From Anastatus disparis (taxonomy: Eukaryota > Arthropoda > Insecta > Hymenoptera > Eupelmidae), in assembly GCA_017163975.1 (NCBI GenBank), contig JAFFSR010000220.1:14588001-14652000 (forward strand): DNA of 64,000 nucleotides. Reading direction: 5' to 3'. The position numbers were made by a program, and so were the translations under genes. The notes beneath the pieces are model-generated. The model saw only the letters and a list, made by a program, of their open reading frames with translations, was not told the origin of the DNA and ran no database searches. This document shows positions 51,795 through 64,000 of this stretch, piece by piece. How positions within the stretch are numbered: position 1 is the first letter of the stretch; every line of letters begins with the position of its first letter.

Positions 51795-53402
51795 TTAAAA
51801 AAGTTTATCAATAATTCCTAGATTTGCTGTTGTATCTTGAATACCACTATAAGCAATCATGTATTCAGAAACTGATATGTAAAGAGCAACGAAAAGACCA
51901 ATTATGCTAGTTGCATATATATTACGCTGACAATAGATGATACTTGTAGCACATGCAAGACCACCATATGTTAAATACCGCATCCAGTTTTCATGAGATT
52001 TACGTCCAAGAACATCAGAATCTAAAAATGGATATTTCATTACAGACATATGCAATATACATTAAAATTTTATGTTTAAAAAAAGGTTTTCTATTTTTAT
52101 ACTCACTAACGCATACACTGTCTTTCATGTTAAAATCCGCAGCACATTTGAGGCACATGTCAGGACCATCTCCAGTACAACCATCACAAGCTTTATCACA
52201 TGCTGATGTGTACAAATTAAATAAAAATATAATTAGAAATGTGATTTGATTACTCATTTTCTTTTTAATTAGTTTATAACAAAGAATGTATTGATCATTA
52301 AAAGAAAAAATACATTTTTTTTATTCAAGCTTACTTAAATCTTACAAATAGCTTGTTAAGCTTAAAATTATATTATTTATACTAATTTTTTCTTATGTTA
52401 ATTAATAGTTTACTTTTATTTCTAAATAAAAACATTTTAATACAAAAATACATTGATGAATAATAGAAATATTTTGATAAAAATATTATTACCTATGCAT
52501 GAGTAATTGCCTTCAGTATTGACGCAAAAATGATTGTCTGGGCAACTGTTTTCTTTTTCATAGCATTCATCAATATCAAAACAACCTTTTTCCTCAATAT
52601 TTTTCCATCCTGGATTACATTCATGACATTCTTTAGGACCTCCTCCTGTACATGTTCCTTTACATGCTTTATGACAAGGTGAACATAATAGTTTCTTATC
52701 ATCTTTAAATGATTCATAAAATCCATCAGCACATTCAAAACAATATTCTCCTTTATAGCCTTTATCACAAACACATTTTCCATTTCCTTTTCTAGTTCCA
52801 GCACCTTTACATTTACCATTACGATTACAAACATTGTCTGGATAACCATGGCATTTTGTACAATCTGAACCATAATGATCTTTTGGACAACATCTTTTAG
52901 CTTTTTCTACACATATATAAATGAAAAAGTCTGGATCGCTATCTTGTTTTTTAAACCACCATTCTTCTATAAACTGTTCAAATTCTTCTGCAAGTGTATG
53001 ACATTGACTTTGTCCACGATCAACATCTTTACATAAGCTTTCTTGAATCTCGATTAATCTTACTTCACTTGTTTTGTAAGAGCCAAGTTTATCTTCTTCC
53101 CATGCACTATCTCCACCCTCAAATTTTCCTCGGCTTGTTTTTTCAATACCCTAAAGAAATTGTAATTGAAAATTTCATTATCTTAATTATTGAAATGTAT
53201 AGTCATCATTCAATTTATTTGTTATACTTACTTTTTTAAAACTTTCAGCTAGTAATTTACATGCCGCACAAGGTGGAAAAATGAAGCTTTGAGCTTCTTC
53301 ACTAGTCTTTTTTTTTGAGGAAGTTTTATCACTTCCAGTCCTTGACACAGAGCATAATAATAAAAATAGAATTGCATGAACAACTACATGTATTATTTTC
53401 AT
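51795..53402 (-). CDS. CRELD: CRELD: cysteine-rich with EGF-like domains protein, membrane form
   Basis: Four exons, 53402-53232, 53150-52493, 52202-52107 and 52021-51795, join in frame to 383 aa. CRELDs are ER-resident proteins implicated in disulphide-related folding, receptor maturation and calcineurin signalling (family knowledge). Residues 1-20 are a signal peptide (hydrophobic VVVHAILFLLLCSVS). Next comes the CRELD N-terminal domain with PPCAACKLL and FIEEWWFKK. A cysteine-rich EGF/furin-like region follows (about 140-245; GNGKCVCDKGYKGEYC), then a calcium-binding EGF domain (DIDECYEKENSCPDNHFC). The last 75 residues hold two hydrophobic helices (LACATSIIYC... and SIIGLFVALYISV), so this is the CRELD1-like membrane form. 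AATAAA lies at 51737-51732. It diverges from Kish with 1.17 kb between start codons. Confidence 0.94.
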
Positions 53403-54574
53403 AATTTTTTATTACTAAAATAAAAACTATTAGTTTTATTTAGTTTTTAACTTTTTAAAATAACTCTCTCTGTGATCAATGGCACAAGTAGTGTCCACTA
53501 TCACTGTCACACCTTATCACAGTTATGCACTTATCAATAAATTTGAAATTTACGCAATTCCAATAAAACTTGCGCCTACTAAAAAAATTATCTCTAATTT
53601 GTGGAAAGACACAGATCTTTTAATACAAAAATCTAAATTGTATGTTTATAACTAAAATCTACAAGCAGTGTATTGGTTATGATTAATGGCAATCATAAAT
53701 TAATAATGATTATCAAAATTGTCTCTAAAATGTATAAAGTACGGAAGATACTTTTGTTAAAAAACTACCCTGCTGATCAGTGTAACTTTTAAATTGTTTA
53801 CGTCTACGGTTTACGCAAATAATGTAAAGATCATTCAAAGAAGCAGAAAGAAAAACAGCCAATGACGAGTTGCCACTTTGCCGGGCACATCAAAACCCAA
53901 ATAAGCAATACTGTATAGGATGTGACGTCTTAGTTTTGGAGCAAAGAGGATATTCTTTTTTTTTCTTTAAAAAGTAAACTATGTATTGTATTTATATTAA
54001 TAATTAAATATTAAATTGTATTTGAAGGGATTATACTTAAAGGTATTAATTTTATAGGGTACTTTAATTATAATGACAAAAGTTAAATATTTATTAGAAA
54101 AATAAAAAATACAAATTTTCTTAAAAATTATTTTATATAAATTTATTAGGAATGAAAATTGTTCAATTCTTTTTTCACTTAATAAAAATATTCAGAGAAT
54201 CGCTTAGATAATATTTAAAATTGAAATTGATGGTAAATTAGAATTTTAGCAATCTTTTAAGTCTAATATTCTATTAATGAGAAAATCAATAAATTTTATT
54301 TTCTATATTTTATTTCCGGATAATTCCATTTACAGACCCTAAAATTCTACATCAAGAAAACGATCTATGTTGTCCAAATTCTTATAGGTCTAAGATTTTC
54401 CACCATTTTGTTCATACTTTTATATCGCTCGTTTTCTATTGGTATACTTCTGTTACTAAGGTATATTTTTACTCTATAGTATAATATAGTCATTGCAATA
54501 TGTTTCAGTGCGTATCTTTATAACCGTATGATAAACGTTTTAAATAAAAACTAATACTTATTGAACTGAGAAAT
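53403..54574. promoter_or_regulatory. Intergenic region between divergent CRELD and Kish
   Basis: 1.17 kb that must carry both promoters. A less AT-rich patch occurs at about 53800-53940. No motif is clear enough to name. Confidence 0.35.
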
Positions 54575-54793
54575 ATGTTTGCCTTATTTAATTTTCAAAG
54601 TTTATTGACTATCATATTATTGCTGATCTGTACGTGTGCTTACGTTCGTTTGATTTTTCCAAGCTTATTAGATAGAAATAGACAAGGATTTCTTGGTCTT
54701 TTCTGGAAATGTGCTCGAATTGGAGAACGTAAGAGCCCATACGTTGCTGTATCTTGTGTATTGATGTCAATGAGTATCTTATTCTGGACGTAA
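54575..54793 (+). CDS. kish: Kish-A (TMEM167A homologue), small secretory-pathway membrane protein
   Basis: A 72-codon single exon. The product matches the Kish/TMEM167 family over its whole length. Conserved blocks are [19 protein letters not shown] (first membrane helix, residues about 5-25), [29 protein letters not shown] and the second helix, about 53-70. Kish was first found in a Drosophila secretion screen; the family acts in early secretory-pathway or Golgi trafficking. The length (72 aa) equals the human protein. The human form starts with a different residue at position 2, so the first two residues are less certain than the rest. It lies 607 bp upstream of MFAP1 on the same strand. 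Confidence 0.95.
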   Translation: MFALFNFQSLLTIILLLICTCAYVRLIFPSLLDRNRQGFLGLFWKCARIGERKSPYVAVSCVLMSMSILFWT

Positions 54794-55400
54794 AACATCA
54801 ATTATAATTATAAATATTTACAGTTATACAGCTGTAAATGTAAACTTATTTAATCTTAATAATATAAGGGATATCTCTATTAAAAATAAAAGACTTATCA
54901 AAGTGCTTCATTAATTAGACAAGTCATTTTCGGGTTCGATAAAGAAGAAAATTTCATTAGTACATATAGGAGATTGCTGTGTTGAAAAAAGGAGAGGAAT
55001 AAGGAATCCCCCCTCTTAGTTTATTAACTTATGCTATACGTTTATAGTGTCTTGCAGACAAAGATAGAAACTTTTGGATTTTTATAGTAATTTTATACGA
55101 TTCTAAATATTAGCATTGATAAAGTTGCTCAGTTGAGAAGAAAAGAAAATAGTAAACATTTTTTTTGAAGAGCATAAACAGACTTTAAAGTTGATGTTTT
55201 TCTAAAATAGAAGAAAAATATACGTCGTTGGCTAAAAAGTTAGCCTTTTTTTGGTTAGTTTTAAGTTTCTTTTTAATCTTTCTTATGTTCAATTTAAGGT
55301 TATAGTTTACAAGCTTACTAAGTAACAGTAATAAATGATTCGTTTTTAAAAACTTTTTCAGATTCATTACGAAGTTAGTAGAATACAATAAGCTATCAAG
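54794..55400. other. Kish 3' UTR and MFAP1 promoter region
   Basis: An AATAAAA at about 54883-54890 is a candidate Kish polyadenylation signal. The remainder upstream of the MFAP1 ATG holds nothing I can name. Confidence 0.45.
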
Positions 55401-57163
55401 ATGATGGACTATTTTGTTGCTAATAGCTCGTTGGCTCCAGCACCAACGGGTATCCAAAGTACAGCTGGTGCAGTCCCTGTAAAAAATGATAAAGGTTAGT
55501 TTTTTTTAATACAAAATTATTATCTTTAGATTTAAATGTATCTTCCACTCTATATATTTATTATTTTATTGTAATATATATATTTTTGTTTTTCATAAAA
55601 TCTTCAACTATGTAAAATTATTTTTTCTAATGTTTATATTATTTCTATAGGTGAACTGTCGATGAAAAAAGTAAAAGTACATCGATACGTTAGTGGTAAA
55701 AGGCCAGATTATGCACCAACAGCCAGTTCGGATGAAGAATCTGAAGAGGATGATTTTTTGGAAAAACGTCGCCCGTACGAAGAGGGAGAAAATGCTCAAG
55801 AAGTTGAAGAAACTGAAATTAGAACAAGAGAAGAAGATGATCCTCGTTTAAGAAGATTAACAAGAATAGATCGTGAACGAGAACGAGAAGATGAAGAAGA
55901 AATAAGAGCAGAAAGACGTAGACATATTCAGGAGCCAGAGGTTATAATAGCTGATGTAAATGAAAAAAGAGAACGAATTAAACTTGATAGTTCTTCAGAA
56001 TCAGATGATGAAGAACTTTCTGATTCGGAAATTGAACGTAGAAGAGAAGCTCTCAAGCAAAGAGTATTATCAAGAAAGGAAGAAGAAGAATTAATTGAAG
56101 AGGAAGATGAAGAAGATAAATCTCATACCTCAGAATCTAGTTCAGAATATGAAGAATATACAGATTCTGAAGAAGAAACAGGACCTAGGTTAAAGCCTGT
56201 ATTTGTGCGTAAAAGAGATAGAGTGACAGTAATGGAAAAAGAAAAGGAAGCACAAAAACAAAAAGAAGCAGAAGTAGAAGCAAAAAAGCTTGTTGAAGAA
56301 AGGAAAAAGCAAACTTTAAGGGTAATGATTTATATTTATGTTTTATACTTATGAAATTCATATTATACTTGTTCCAGTGATAAATATTTTTATTTGATTT
56401 GTAGATGGTGGAAGAATCTATAAGAAAAGAGAGTCAAATGAGAACTAGCATGTATGAAAATGAAGGACACGTCAATGATGTAAACACAGATGATGAAAAT
56501 GATGAATTAGAATATGAAGCATGGAAACTTCGTGAATTGAAAAGAAATAAGAGAGATCGTGAAGAAAGAGAAGCGTATGTATTATTCATTTATAGAACAT
56601 TATTTAAAAAACTATTTTCTATTATTATTTTTTAATTTTTATTGAAAATAATGGAATCATAATTAAAAAAACTATTTATTATTATTAAATACTTTTGATT
56701 TTTAATTTGCTTTTTTTATTTTAGGGTTGAAAAAGAACGATTAGAAATAGAAAGACTACGGACTATGACAGAAGAAGAACGACGTCAAGAAGCTCGACTC
56801 AATCCCAAACTTATCACAAACAAAGCTGCAAAAGGAAAATACAAATTCTTGCAAAAGTATTATCATCGTGGAGCATTTTACTTGGATAAAGATGATGGTA
56901 TATTTAAACGGGACTTTTCTGGAGCTACTTTGGAAGATCACTTTGATAAAACTACGTTACCAAAGGTTATGCAAGTCAAGAACTTTGGTAGAAGTGGAAG
57001 AACGAAGTATACACATCTCGTTGATCAAGATACAACACAATTTGATTCTCCATGGATTTCTGAAACTGCTCAAAATTTGAAATTCCACAACAGTCAAGCT
57101 GCTGGCGTTAAACAAGTATTTGATCGTCCATCATTGAAAAAGAGAAATACAATGGAAAATTAA
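55401..57163 (+). CDS. Mfap1: MFAP1, spliceosomal B-complex protein
   Basis: Four exons, 55401-55494, 55651-56321, 56405-56574 and 56725-57163, join in frame to 457 aa (human 439). Despite its name, MFAP1 (microfibril-associated protein 1) is a nuclear, mostly helical protein of the tri-snRNP/B complex, equivalent to yeast Spp381, that partners PRP38. The N-terminal half is highly charged with long Glu/Arg/Asp runs and coiled-coil character. It includes KKVKVHRYVSGKRPDYAP near residue 40 and a SSSESDDEELSDSE patch likely to be phosphorylated. The C-terminal 150 residues hold the most conserved part, including KYKFLQKYYHRGAFYLD and the stretch from VMQVKNFGRSGRTKYTHLVDQD to the end. No signal peptide. 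Starts at ATGATG (CAAGATG context). Confidence 0.96.
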
Positions 57164-60100
57164 TCTTTTTAAAAGCAAGACCATCGTGGCATTATTCCAT
57201 CTTAAATGACTAAAGAAATAATCATCTGTATATATGTACATTTATTCACATAATAATGGGGCTTTAATTGGACTTTAACTGACTTGTCTAAATTAATTAA
57301 AAAAGTGTTCACATATAGAATTTTATGAAGTTACTGTGAACATCAAGCTTTTATTTTTTAAATACATTAATGTTATTTTTCATGCATAATAAATTCTTAT
57401 AATACAAGATTAATTTGAAAAATTCATGTTCATTTCTTGAAACTATTAATTAGCTGATAAATATATGCATAACAAAAATTGTAATTTTGGAAATTTTTCC
57501 ATCTCAAATTATTGAATTTGTATGATAAACTGATTTATAAATATATAATAATAATAAATGTTTAAATCCTTTATAATATTTTAGTTTTCGTTAATTGTAT
57601 CCTAATAACATTTTGTTTCTTTAATATTTTCATAATTATATTACATAAAAAATTAAATTCTTTATAATTAACAATGACTTGTTTTTATTCATTATTTTTT
57701 TTTTTTTTTATAATACTCAAAGAATAGCATAAACATATTTTTATGAAAATCTATACTGGACTTTAATCCAAAGATAATAAATATTTATTTTGAATGTTAA
57801 GGAACATTATGCTTTATTTTAATTATTTGCAAAATATAATTGAATTATTTATTGTTTCAAACAATCGACAATTTATCAAATATTCATAAATCAAAAACTA
57901 AATATTAAAAATAAAAATTACTGTAGACTAGACTACAGACTACAGCAAATGTACACGTCTACAATACAGCGAGTGCTTCTAGTTGATATATCTATACATT
58001 TTACTGGATTATACCGACTGTATACTCTGTACAAAAGTAAACATGCATGCGTTAAGAAAATATACATGATAATTTAGTTATATGTTATGAAATAGAGGGC
58101 GTAAAAGTCGCAAAAGTAAAAAAGAGGCTTGAGTTTCCTACATGCACACAGTAAAACTGTACATTTTTCGTCATAATGTACAGAGAAGTGAACGAGCAAA
58201 GATTATATATCCGCGTTATAGAATATAGTTAGTCTTTCGTGCGAGCGCTAGCGCTCTCGAGCTGCTGCCTGGTCGCCTGTCGCGCTTCGTTAGCTCATTT
58301 TCCTCGTCATCGTCGTCAAACGTTCGCGCGCGGGGTCTGGGAAAAATCTAAAGACTGTACATATATATACCCGTATATATGTATATCTATATACATATAT
58401 AGTTTAATAAGAAGCTCTATGAAGCTGGATAAGTTTATATATCCTATTTCTTAACATATGCAACTGTACAATCTGTTTACCTAAAAAAAAGAGGGGGAGC
58501 AAAAAAGTCTTTAATACTATCGCGAATAATCTGTCGACTCGTCATCTGTTAATACTGTTATTTTGTACTACGCGAAGTGTCCTCGTTTTAATTTTTACGC
58601 TTTTTTCTTCTCTCTTTCTCTCTCTTCATCCCCATATATTACTGCCTGTATATAAAAGATATTTCTTCGACAAACAAGAATTCAGTGCGGTGGTTCTTTT
58701 TTTCTATAAATTTTTCTTACACATATTTAACCTCACTCAACGTATATCTCTTTTTTTCGTCGTGTAAATATTTATCGTAACAATATTGTATTTCTTTTTT
58801 TTTCTCTCTCATTGTCTATAACCAGTTGTGTATATGTGCTTGTGTTCTATGGCGGTGAGTAAGAAGAAGAAAAAATGTTAAATCTCAAGGCAAAGTAAAA
58901 GAAAGTACAAGGTTTATAACCATAAGAAGAATAATACAACTCCATACGAAGAGAAGCTTTTAATTTACTTTAAAGATTTATCAAGAAACATCTTCGTTCG
59001 AATCTAAAATTTAAAAAAAAAGGAATAATCAATTCGCGCGTGTATATGTAGGTGTATCGATGTATAAAAAAAATAGGAGAGAGTTTTTTTAAACAGACAC
59101 GCAAGATGTGAAAATTGGCGCGTACCACCCGCATGTATAATAAACTTTTTTATTGACAAGACAAGTAGTGATGTGTGTGTATATATGCTGTTAAAGCACC
59201 TAGAAAGATTTAGCTGATTTTGTAGATTTTAATTCTCTTTGATTTGAGAAAAAATAAAGTCTGTTGACACCACGTGGACGATTTAGCAGTTTTGGAAAAA
59301 AATGTAAGTTACCTCGTTAAATATACAATACATATATTCGTGTAGGTGTTAAAGTTTACGTCACGTTCATGTCAGTTGAAACATTTAAAAAAATAAAATA
59401 TTCAAATGACCTCTGCTTTAAAGTAATAATCAATTTTATTTTTTCTTCTCGTGCAAAATGAATTTTTTTACGAATAAATATTGCATTAATATTTTTCATT
59501 AAAAAAAAATATATCGATTTTTTTATCAATAATCAAACTTTGCTTTATTTATCTATCTATTCTTGTTTATATAGGGTAAGGCTTGATTAAATTTTGTTAA
59601 CTTTTAATCTTTTGTTTTCATTTAATCTAAATTAAACAATTCATTTTCTCAGGATTTACAAATCACTGAATGAAAAAGAAAAAAATATTTGAAAATTGAA
59701 TATTTTTAATCAAAAATCATATCATCTGAATGACGAAATATTTAACTAGTGCATTTTCAAATTAAAGTCTCAAATTTTATAATACGCGGGTGCATAATGT
59801 ACTTTTATAGGTTAAATTTTGAATGGCTTGAGGCCAATATATGTCATTGCTGTTTATAAACTAAATATAAGATTTATAGGCTATTACAAATATCCAAATC
59901 CTGCACAATAGCCTAGAGTTCTTTTTAAGTATTTTTCAAGGTTGATCAAATGAGAATTGTACAAATTGTTCTTTTTCTTCTCTCTTTTTTTTTCTTCCTT
60001 TTTGTTTTTATGTTTACTTTTATACATATGTGTAGGCGTATATATTATAAACGTATATAAATCCGACTGGACTCATTTTAAAAATTTATCAAGGACGATT

Positions 60101-60463
60101 CTTATTTTTTTTATCTGTCTGATATATTATAAAAGTTTATGTTTAAACTACGTTAATGTTTGGTTTGATAGATCTTTTTTTTTTCTTGAACTCAAAAGAT
60201 TTGTACGAATAAGGTCGAAAAAAGAAGGCTGTCATTGATTATATCGTTTATCGGACACATCACCCCGAAAGGGATAACATAAAAAGTATATTACTCGGAC
60301 GTGTATGAGCATTCGAAAAATCATTTATTGCAAAAAAAAAATTAGTCCCTGATATTGTTGAAATATCGTGAAATATAAATACCTTGTCTAGAGATAAAAA
60401 AAAAATAATCAATCCGATGATATAAATAAAAATTTCGATAGTTTGATTTTTTTTTTAATTTTA
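57164..60463. promoter_or_regulatory. MFAP1 3' UTR, gene-free DNA, and possible promoter/5' exon near 58.2-58.9 kb
   Basis: 57164-57900 is AT-rich 3' flank. At 58195-58345 the sequence turns CpG-rich with many CG dinucleotides, standing out sharply from the AT background. A textbook donor (ATGGCG|GTGAGTAAG) follows at 58852. Together these look like a promoter and a first, mostly untranslated, exon of the gene whose coding exon begins at 63351. This link is inference. The rest of the stretch holds nothing I can support. Confidence 0.4.
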
Positions 60464-60654
60464 TTTAACGTCGCTGTATTAATGCTATCATTACGATGTT
60501 AATTAATGACGGAGATTTTCAGTGTGTTTGTGAAGAAAGCACATGTTCAGTACAGTGGTGCTTTTGTATCAATCGGTTGCCGAGAGCGGGATTCGAACTC
60601 AATACCTCGAGATTACGAATCCAATGCTCTACCGATTGAGCCACTGCAAACCTC
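60464..60654 (-). mobile_element. tRNA-headed SINE, family A, copy 8
   Basis: Minus-strand copy starting GAGGTTTGCAGTGGCTCAAT at 60654, with GGTAGAGC, CGT at the anticodon position and box B GAGTTCGAATCCC. The body runs through TCTCCGTCATTAATTAACAT to ACAGCGACGTTAAATAAA and an A-rich tail (T run near 60448-60457). It is the copy whose head looks closest to a tRNA. Confidence 0.87.
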
Positions 60655-63350
60655 GTTATATTAGTTTAAAGGGAAAACGAAATTTTTAAAATAAAAATCC
60701 ATAAATGGAATGAAAATGAAATATTTAAAAAGTATTGTAATATAATCGTGAAAATTAAACCGAACAATTTTTCGTACTTTACAAGCGTATTTAAATTAAA
60801 TTTATTGCTCGACTTTTACAAATCAGCTTATATAAAGATTTGCAATTAAAGAAACTCTTTTTTTTCCGCTCATAATAAAATCATTTATTATCTTTAAAAA
60901 TACATAACTGTCGGAAGCATGGAAAATCCATAATCCAAAGTTAAAATTTATCGTTGAAATAACGAAAAAAATAAAAATTCCCATTATTTTCAATGAAAAA
61001 CCGACTTTCGTTTCTTTAAATATCAATGGAAAAAATAAGTAAAAATTGTGAAATATTAATTCAACGCTCATTCAAAATTTATATTTAAGGTCAACGATTT
61101 AATGTTTATTTTAATTTCAAGAAATCAAAATCAGTGAGGTTAATCTATAAAGATTACGTTTTTATCTTTGGAAACACTAAGTATGCGAGTGTTATACCCT
61201 CGTCGTTTTTCCTATATATCGAGACTTGATTGAATTCCTCATGAATTCCGTGACTAGTATATGTAACTCAAGAATCCAATACTTTTGGTCTTATTAGAAT
61301 TGATTAAATCTTTAATCGTTATATTGGACTTCTCTCTGCTTTTTCGCGATCTGTTGCTCACTAGAATGAATTTATATTAAAATATCATTTTTTTTTTCAA
61401 TTTTAGATTCTTTTTTAAAGTAATAAATGTATACTGAATGCAAATTTTTGCTCTAATTTTTTCGCTCAATTCGAAATAGAATTATAGCGTTCGAAAGTAT
61501 ACATACGCGCATATTAAATAAAATTTTCTCGTTATGTTCGTTCAGTAAGAAAAAAAAAACAAGTGAAAGTAATTACGATAGTGGTGAATAAAAGAGGAAT
61601 TTATAACGCAAGTGTTATACCAGCTGTTTATTAATTAAATCTAGAAATTTTTATAAAAATGGATTTGTAGCATAAATACTTTTTTACATTAAAATTACGA
61701 AATAATTTCTAAGACTTCGCTCTCTTGTCCTTGTAAGTATTTCGTAAAATTACTTAATTTCGATTAGATTTACCATTCACTATTATGTTAAAACACACAA
61801 CGACAAAAAAATTTTCAAGTTTTATCTATTCATTTTTTTTCATATCTTTATTAAACATCAAATATTGAATTGATTCAACAAAAATATGTAAAATATATTT
61901 TTCTTAGAAATTAATAAGCAGCCCATTTACAGCGGATTACATATTATCGTAGAGCGCAGGAATGCGTAGGGAAGATTATAACGAATCGCGAATGTATTAG
62001 ATGTTTGCAATGTAAAGAATTGTAAAATTAATAATCTCTCGTCATTAATTGCACGAGGATAAATTACGTGATTAATGAGATTGCAATTTTTTATGCAAAT
62101 TCTATATTGTTTTTTTTTTTAATTTAAAAAAAAAATGAGAATTGCACTTGTAATAAAACTTTTTAATTAAATAAATGATTCTTGTTAAAAACAATATTTT
62201 ATCGCTAAATGTAGACAATTTAATTATTTTTTATTTCAAGAAAAACGCATCCCAGATGTAATTTATTATTTTGTCCGAGAGAGAAAAATAATTAATGTTT
62301 TCGCATATTTTATATTATTAATATTTTTTTTGTATTATGCTATTCTTTGTTTTAAATATATAACTTAACCAAAGAATAATTTATAAAAAAACGTTTTTAT
62401 TGATGACTTATAAAAAAATGTGTGAATAATGTCTGTTATAAAAATATCCTGACTCATGTGCCTTGAAGGTATTAACCACGCCTTTTTGGACGTGGTTGAG
62501 TACAAAGATTTTTATAGCTTTTTTAGAAGAAAAAAAACAAAGTTATTTTTTTCGACACGTAATATTTTTAAAATTAATATTTTTTAACGCTAGCACAATC
62601 AATGCACTCAATTATTTCTTTGTATTATAAAATTATTGATTTTAATTTATTCAAACACTATACGTTTCTTGTGATTCCCATTATTTTATTTTTCTTTGAG
62701 CATCGAGTAATTTTTTTTTATACTACGTTCTTTTATGATTATATTAATGAACTCATATTTAAAAAAGGTGGAACTATAATCGTGAACTAAGTATAAATGT
62801 TTGTAATACACTATGCTGAAGTAGGTAATATAATAGTATTTTATGTCAACATGGGAAACCGAAAATTTTAATTAGGAAGCTTAGTTTATTTAATGCTCCG
62901 ACACTTTATGAAATGAGTCACCGGTCGTATAAAGTTATTTTATATTTACAAAGAAAATTAATTATGCAAAATAACAGACGATATATTGGGTTTCCATATT
63001 TTTATGCTAAAAGAGAAAAAATGATTATTGGATTCTGAAAAAATCATTTTTTCAACTTCCTAATTTCATTTAAGAGTGATAAATCGTTTTTAATTTGAAT
63101 AATTGAAACAAAAAATCTTAGTAAATTGCGTCTAGTCTTATTTTTATTTAGAAAAGTAAAGAATTTAAAATAAATGTCCATTTAATTTTTTTTCAACACA
63201 AAAAGAAATACGATACACTTGAAATTATACTTAAAGAACGTCAATTATGAAAATAAAGATAAATTCTTTTAAATATTGTAAAGTTATACTTTTGTATGCT
63301 TAAATAAAACTCTAATAAGGTAATGTTTAACTTTGATTGTTTTATCACAG
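60655..63350. other. Gene-free AT-rich stretch, probably intronic
   Basis: If the CpG-rich exon near 58.3-58.9 kb belongs to the gene at the right edge, this is its first intron; the acceptor TTTATCACAG ends at 63350. A short hairpin, AACCACGCCTTTTTGGACGT, occurs at 62474-62497. No coding frame with recognisable content. Confidence 0.45.
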
Positions 63351-63360
63351 ATGTGCCAGC

Positions 63361-64000
63361 ATGTCCGAGAGCGGCGTGCAAGAAGAAGCGTGCGAGGATG
63401 CCGAGAAGGAAAAGCGTTCTTCACTTTATGTGTTCCCGAAACCGGCAGCTCTATCATCATCAACAGCAACAGCAACCACGACAATATCAACGACAACACC
63501 AACGACAACATTAGCATATCAGGAATCACAGCAGCAACGACAGCCAGTAACAATGAGCGAAGCACAAAAAATCGAGGCTGCGATACAGCGTTCGTTAGTC
63601 GAAACTCCGATATCGCGTATAATGGCAAATCGTACGCATATGAGATCAGCAAGTCATGGTGGTGTACTTGCAAGCTCAAGCAATCCCGTGCCAGGTGTCA
63701 CGACAATAACTCGACCTGGTGGAAACAATTCAAATTGGATGGGTGGACCGGTACTGCATTCACCGAGCAATACAACATCGATAACTGGTCGACCATCGGC
63801 TTTGAAAAAGCCAGGACATCAACGTGCGTTCAGCCAAGGACAAGTTGTCGATGTTCAAAGAGGAGAAAAAACTGTTACTGGAAACAGTCGGGTCGGCTCG
63901 AAGACAGATTTTATATTGCCACCAGGACATCGAGACGATGTACAGAGGCCAACTGGTTCTGCAGGCAGCAAGGTACCCTCATTCCGCGGACATTCCAGGC
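63361..64000 (+). CDS. First coding exon of an unidentified protein, cut by the window edge
   Basis: An exon starts at 63351 after the acceptor TTTATCACAG. The ATG at 63361 opens a frame of 213 codons that is still open at the window end. The product begins MSESGVQEEACEDAEKEKRS, followed by a Ser/Thr/Ala/Gln-rich stretch (about 30-75). A conserved-looking segment SEAQKIEAAIQRSLVETPIS comes next, then Gly/Ser/Pro-rich sequence with LKKPGHQRAFSQGQ and SKTDFILPPGHRDD. No signal peptide, membrane helix or named domain appears in this part; it looks like a disordered N terminus of a larger regulatory or channel-type protein. I cannot name it. Codon use has much higher GC than the surrounding DNA. 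A second forward frame (from 63351) is also open to the edge but is Cys/Trp-rich and looks like a shadow. Confidence 0.7.
   Translation, partial: MSESGVQEEACEDAEKEKRSSLYVFPKPAALSSSTATATTTISTTTPTTTLAYQESQQQRQPVTMSEAQKIEAAIQRSLVETPISRIMANRTHMRSASHGGVLASSSNPVPGVTTITRPGGNNSNWMGGPVLHSPSNTTSITGRPSALKKPGHQRAFSQGQVVDVQRGEKTVTGNSRVGSKTDFILPPGHRDDVQRPTGSAGSKVPSFRGHSR

Noticed and set aside
60580..60654. tRNA-Thr (CGT) gene on the minus strand, and similar heads in the other family A copies
   Set aside because: The 5' GAGGTTT segment has no complementary acceptor strand, and the same head is always followed by the same SINE body.
63284..63679. 131-codon minus-strand frame
   Set aside because: It lies opposite the Ser/Thr-rich coding exon of the right-edge gene, whose low-complexity codons leave the other strand open.

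Overview
The window looks like nuclear DNA of an insect, most likely a hymenopteran (parasitoid-wasp-like). It is very AT-rich, introns are mostly 60-100 bp with a few of 2-5 kb, splice sites are canonical GT/AG, and the conserved proteins are animal proteins. The hymenopteran assignment is inference; 'insect' is firmer.

Six conserved protein genes can be reconstructed exon by exon, each with an unbroken frame across all junctions: MAIP1 (2434-3301, +), a MALT1-type paracaspase (9869-6213, -), the histone demethylase KDM5/Lid (16024-28408, +), fimbrin/plastin (40685-48832, +), CRELD (53402-51795, -) and MFAP1 (55401-57163, +). A seventh, single-exon gene encodes Kish-A/TMEM167 (54575-54793, +). 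Two small divergent genes of unknown function lie at the left edge (405-220, - and 487-987, +). The first coding exon of an unidentified gene runs off the right edge (from 63361).

Layout: 0-4 kb small genes, a TSD-flanked SINE, a foldback element and MAIP1; 4-9.9 kb degenerate repeats and MALT1; 9.9-16 kb several foldback/MITE elements and the KDM5 upstream region; 16-29 kb KDM5; 29-39.7 kb a gene-free stretch with three SINE copies, a GT/GTGC microsatellite and a degenerate ~162-bp tandem array; 39.7-49 kb fimbrin; 51.8-57.2 kb a compact cluster of CRELD, Kish and MFAP1; 57.2-63.3 kb gene-free except one SINE.

The genes are not functionally linked: chromatin (KDM5), splicing (MFAP1), actin bundling (fimbrin), secretory pathway (Kish, CRELD), mitochondria (MAIP1) and immune-type signalling (MALT1). 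The accessory layer is mobile DNA. There are two unrelated tRNA-headed SINE families (one with seven near-complete copies and one truncated copy), and at least five foldback elements, one carrying tandem repeats inside its arms with another palindrome nested in its core. The points most worth a second look are the catalytically intact MALT1 paracaspase, the two SINE families with clear target-site duplications, the repeat-bearing foldback element, the three-subtype 162-bp array, and a possible alternative C-terminus of KDM5.
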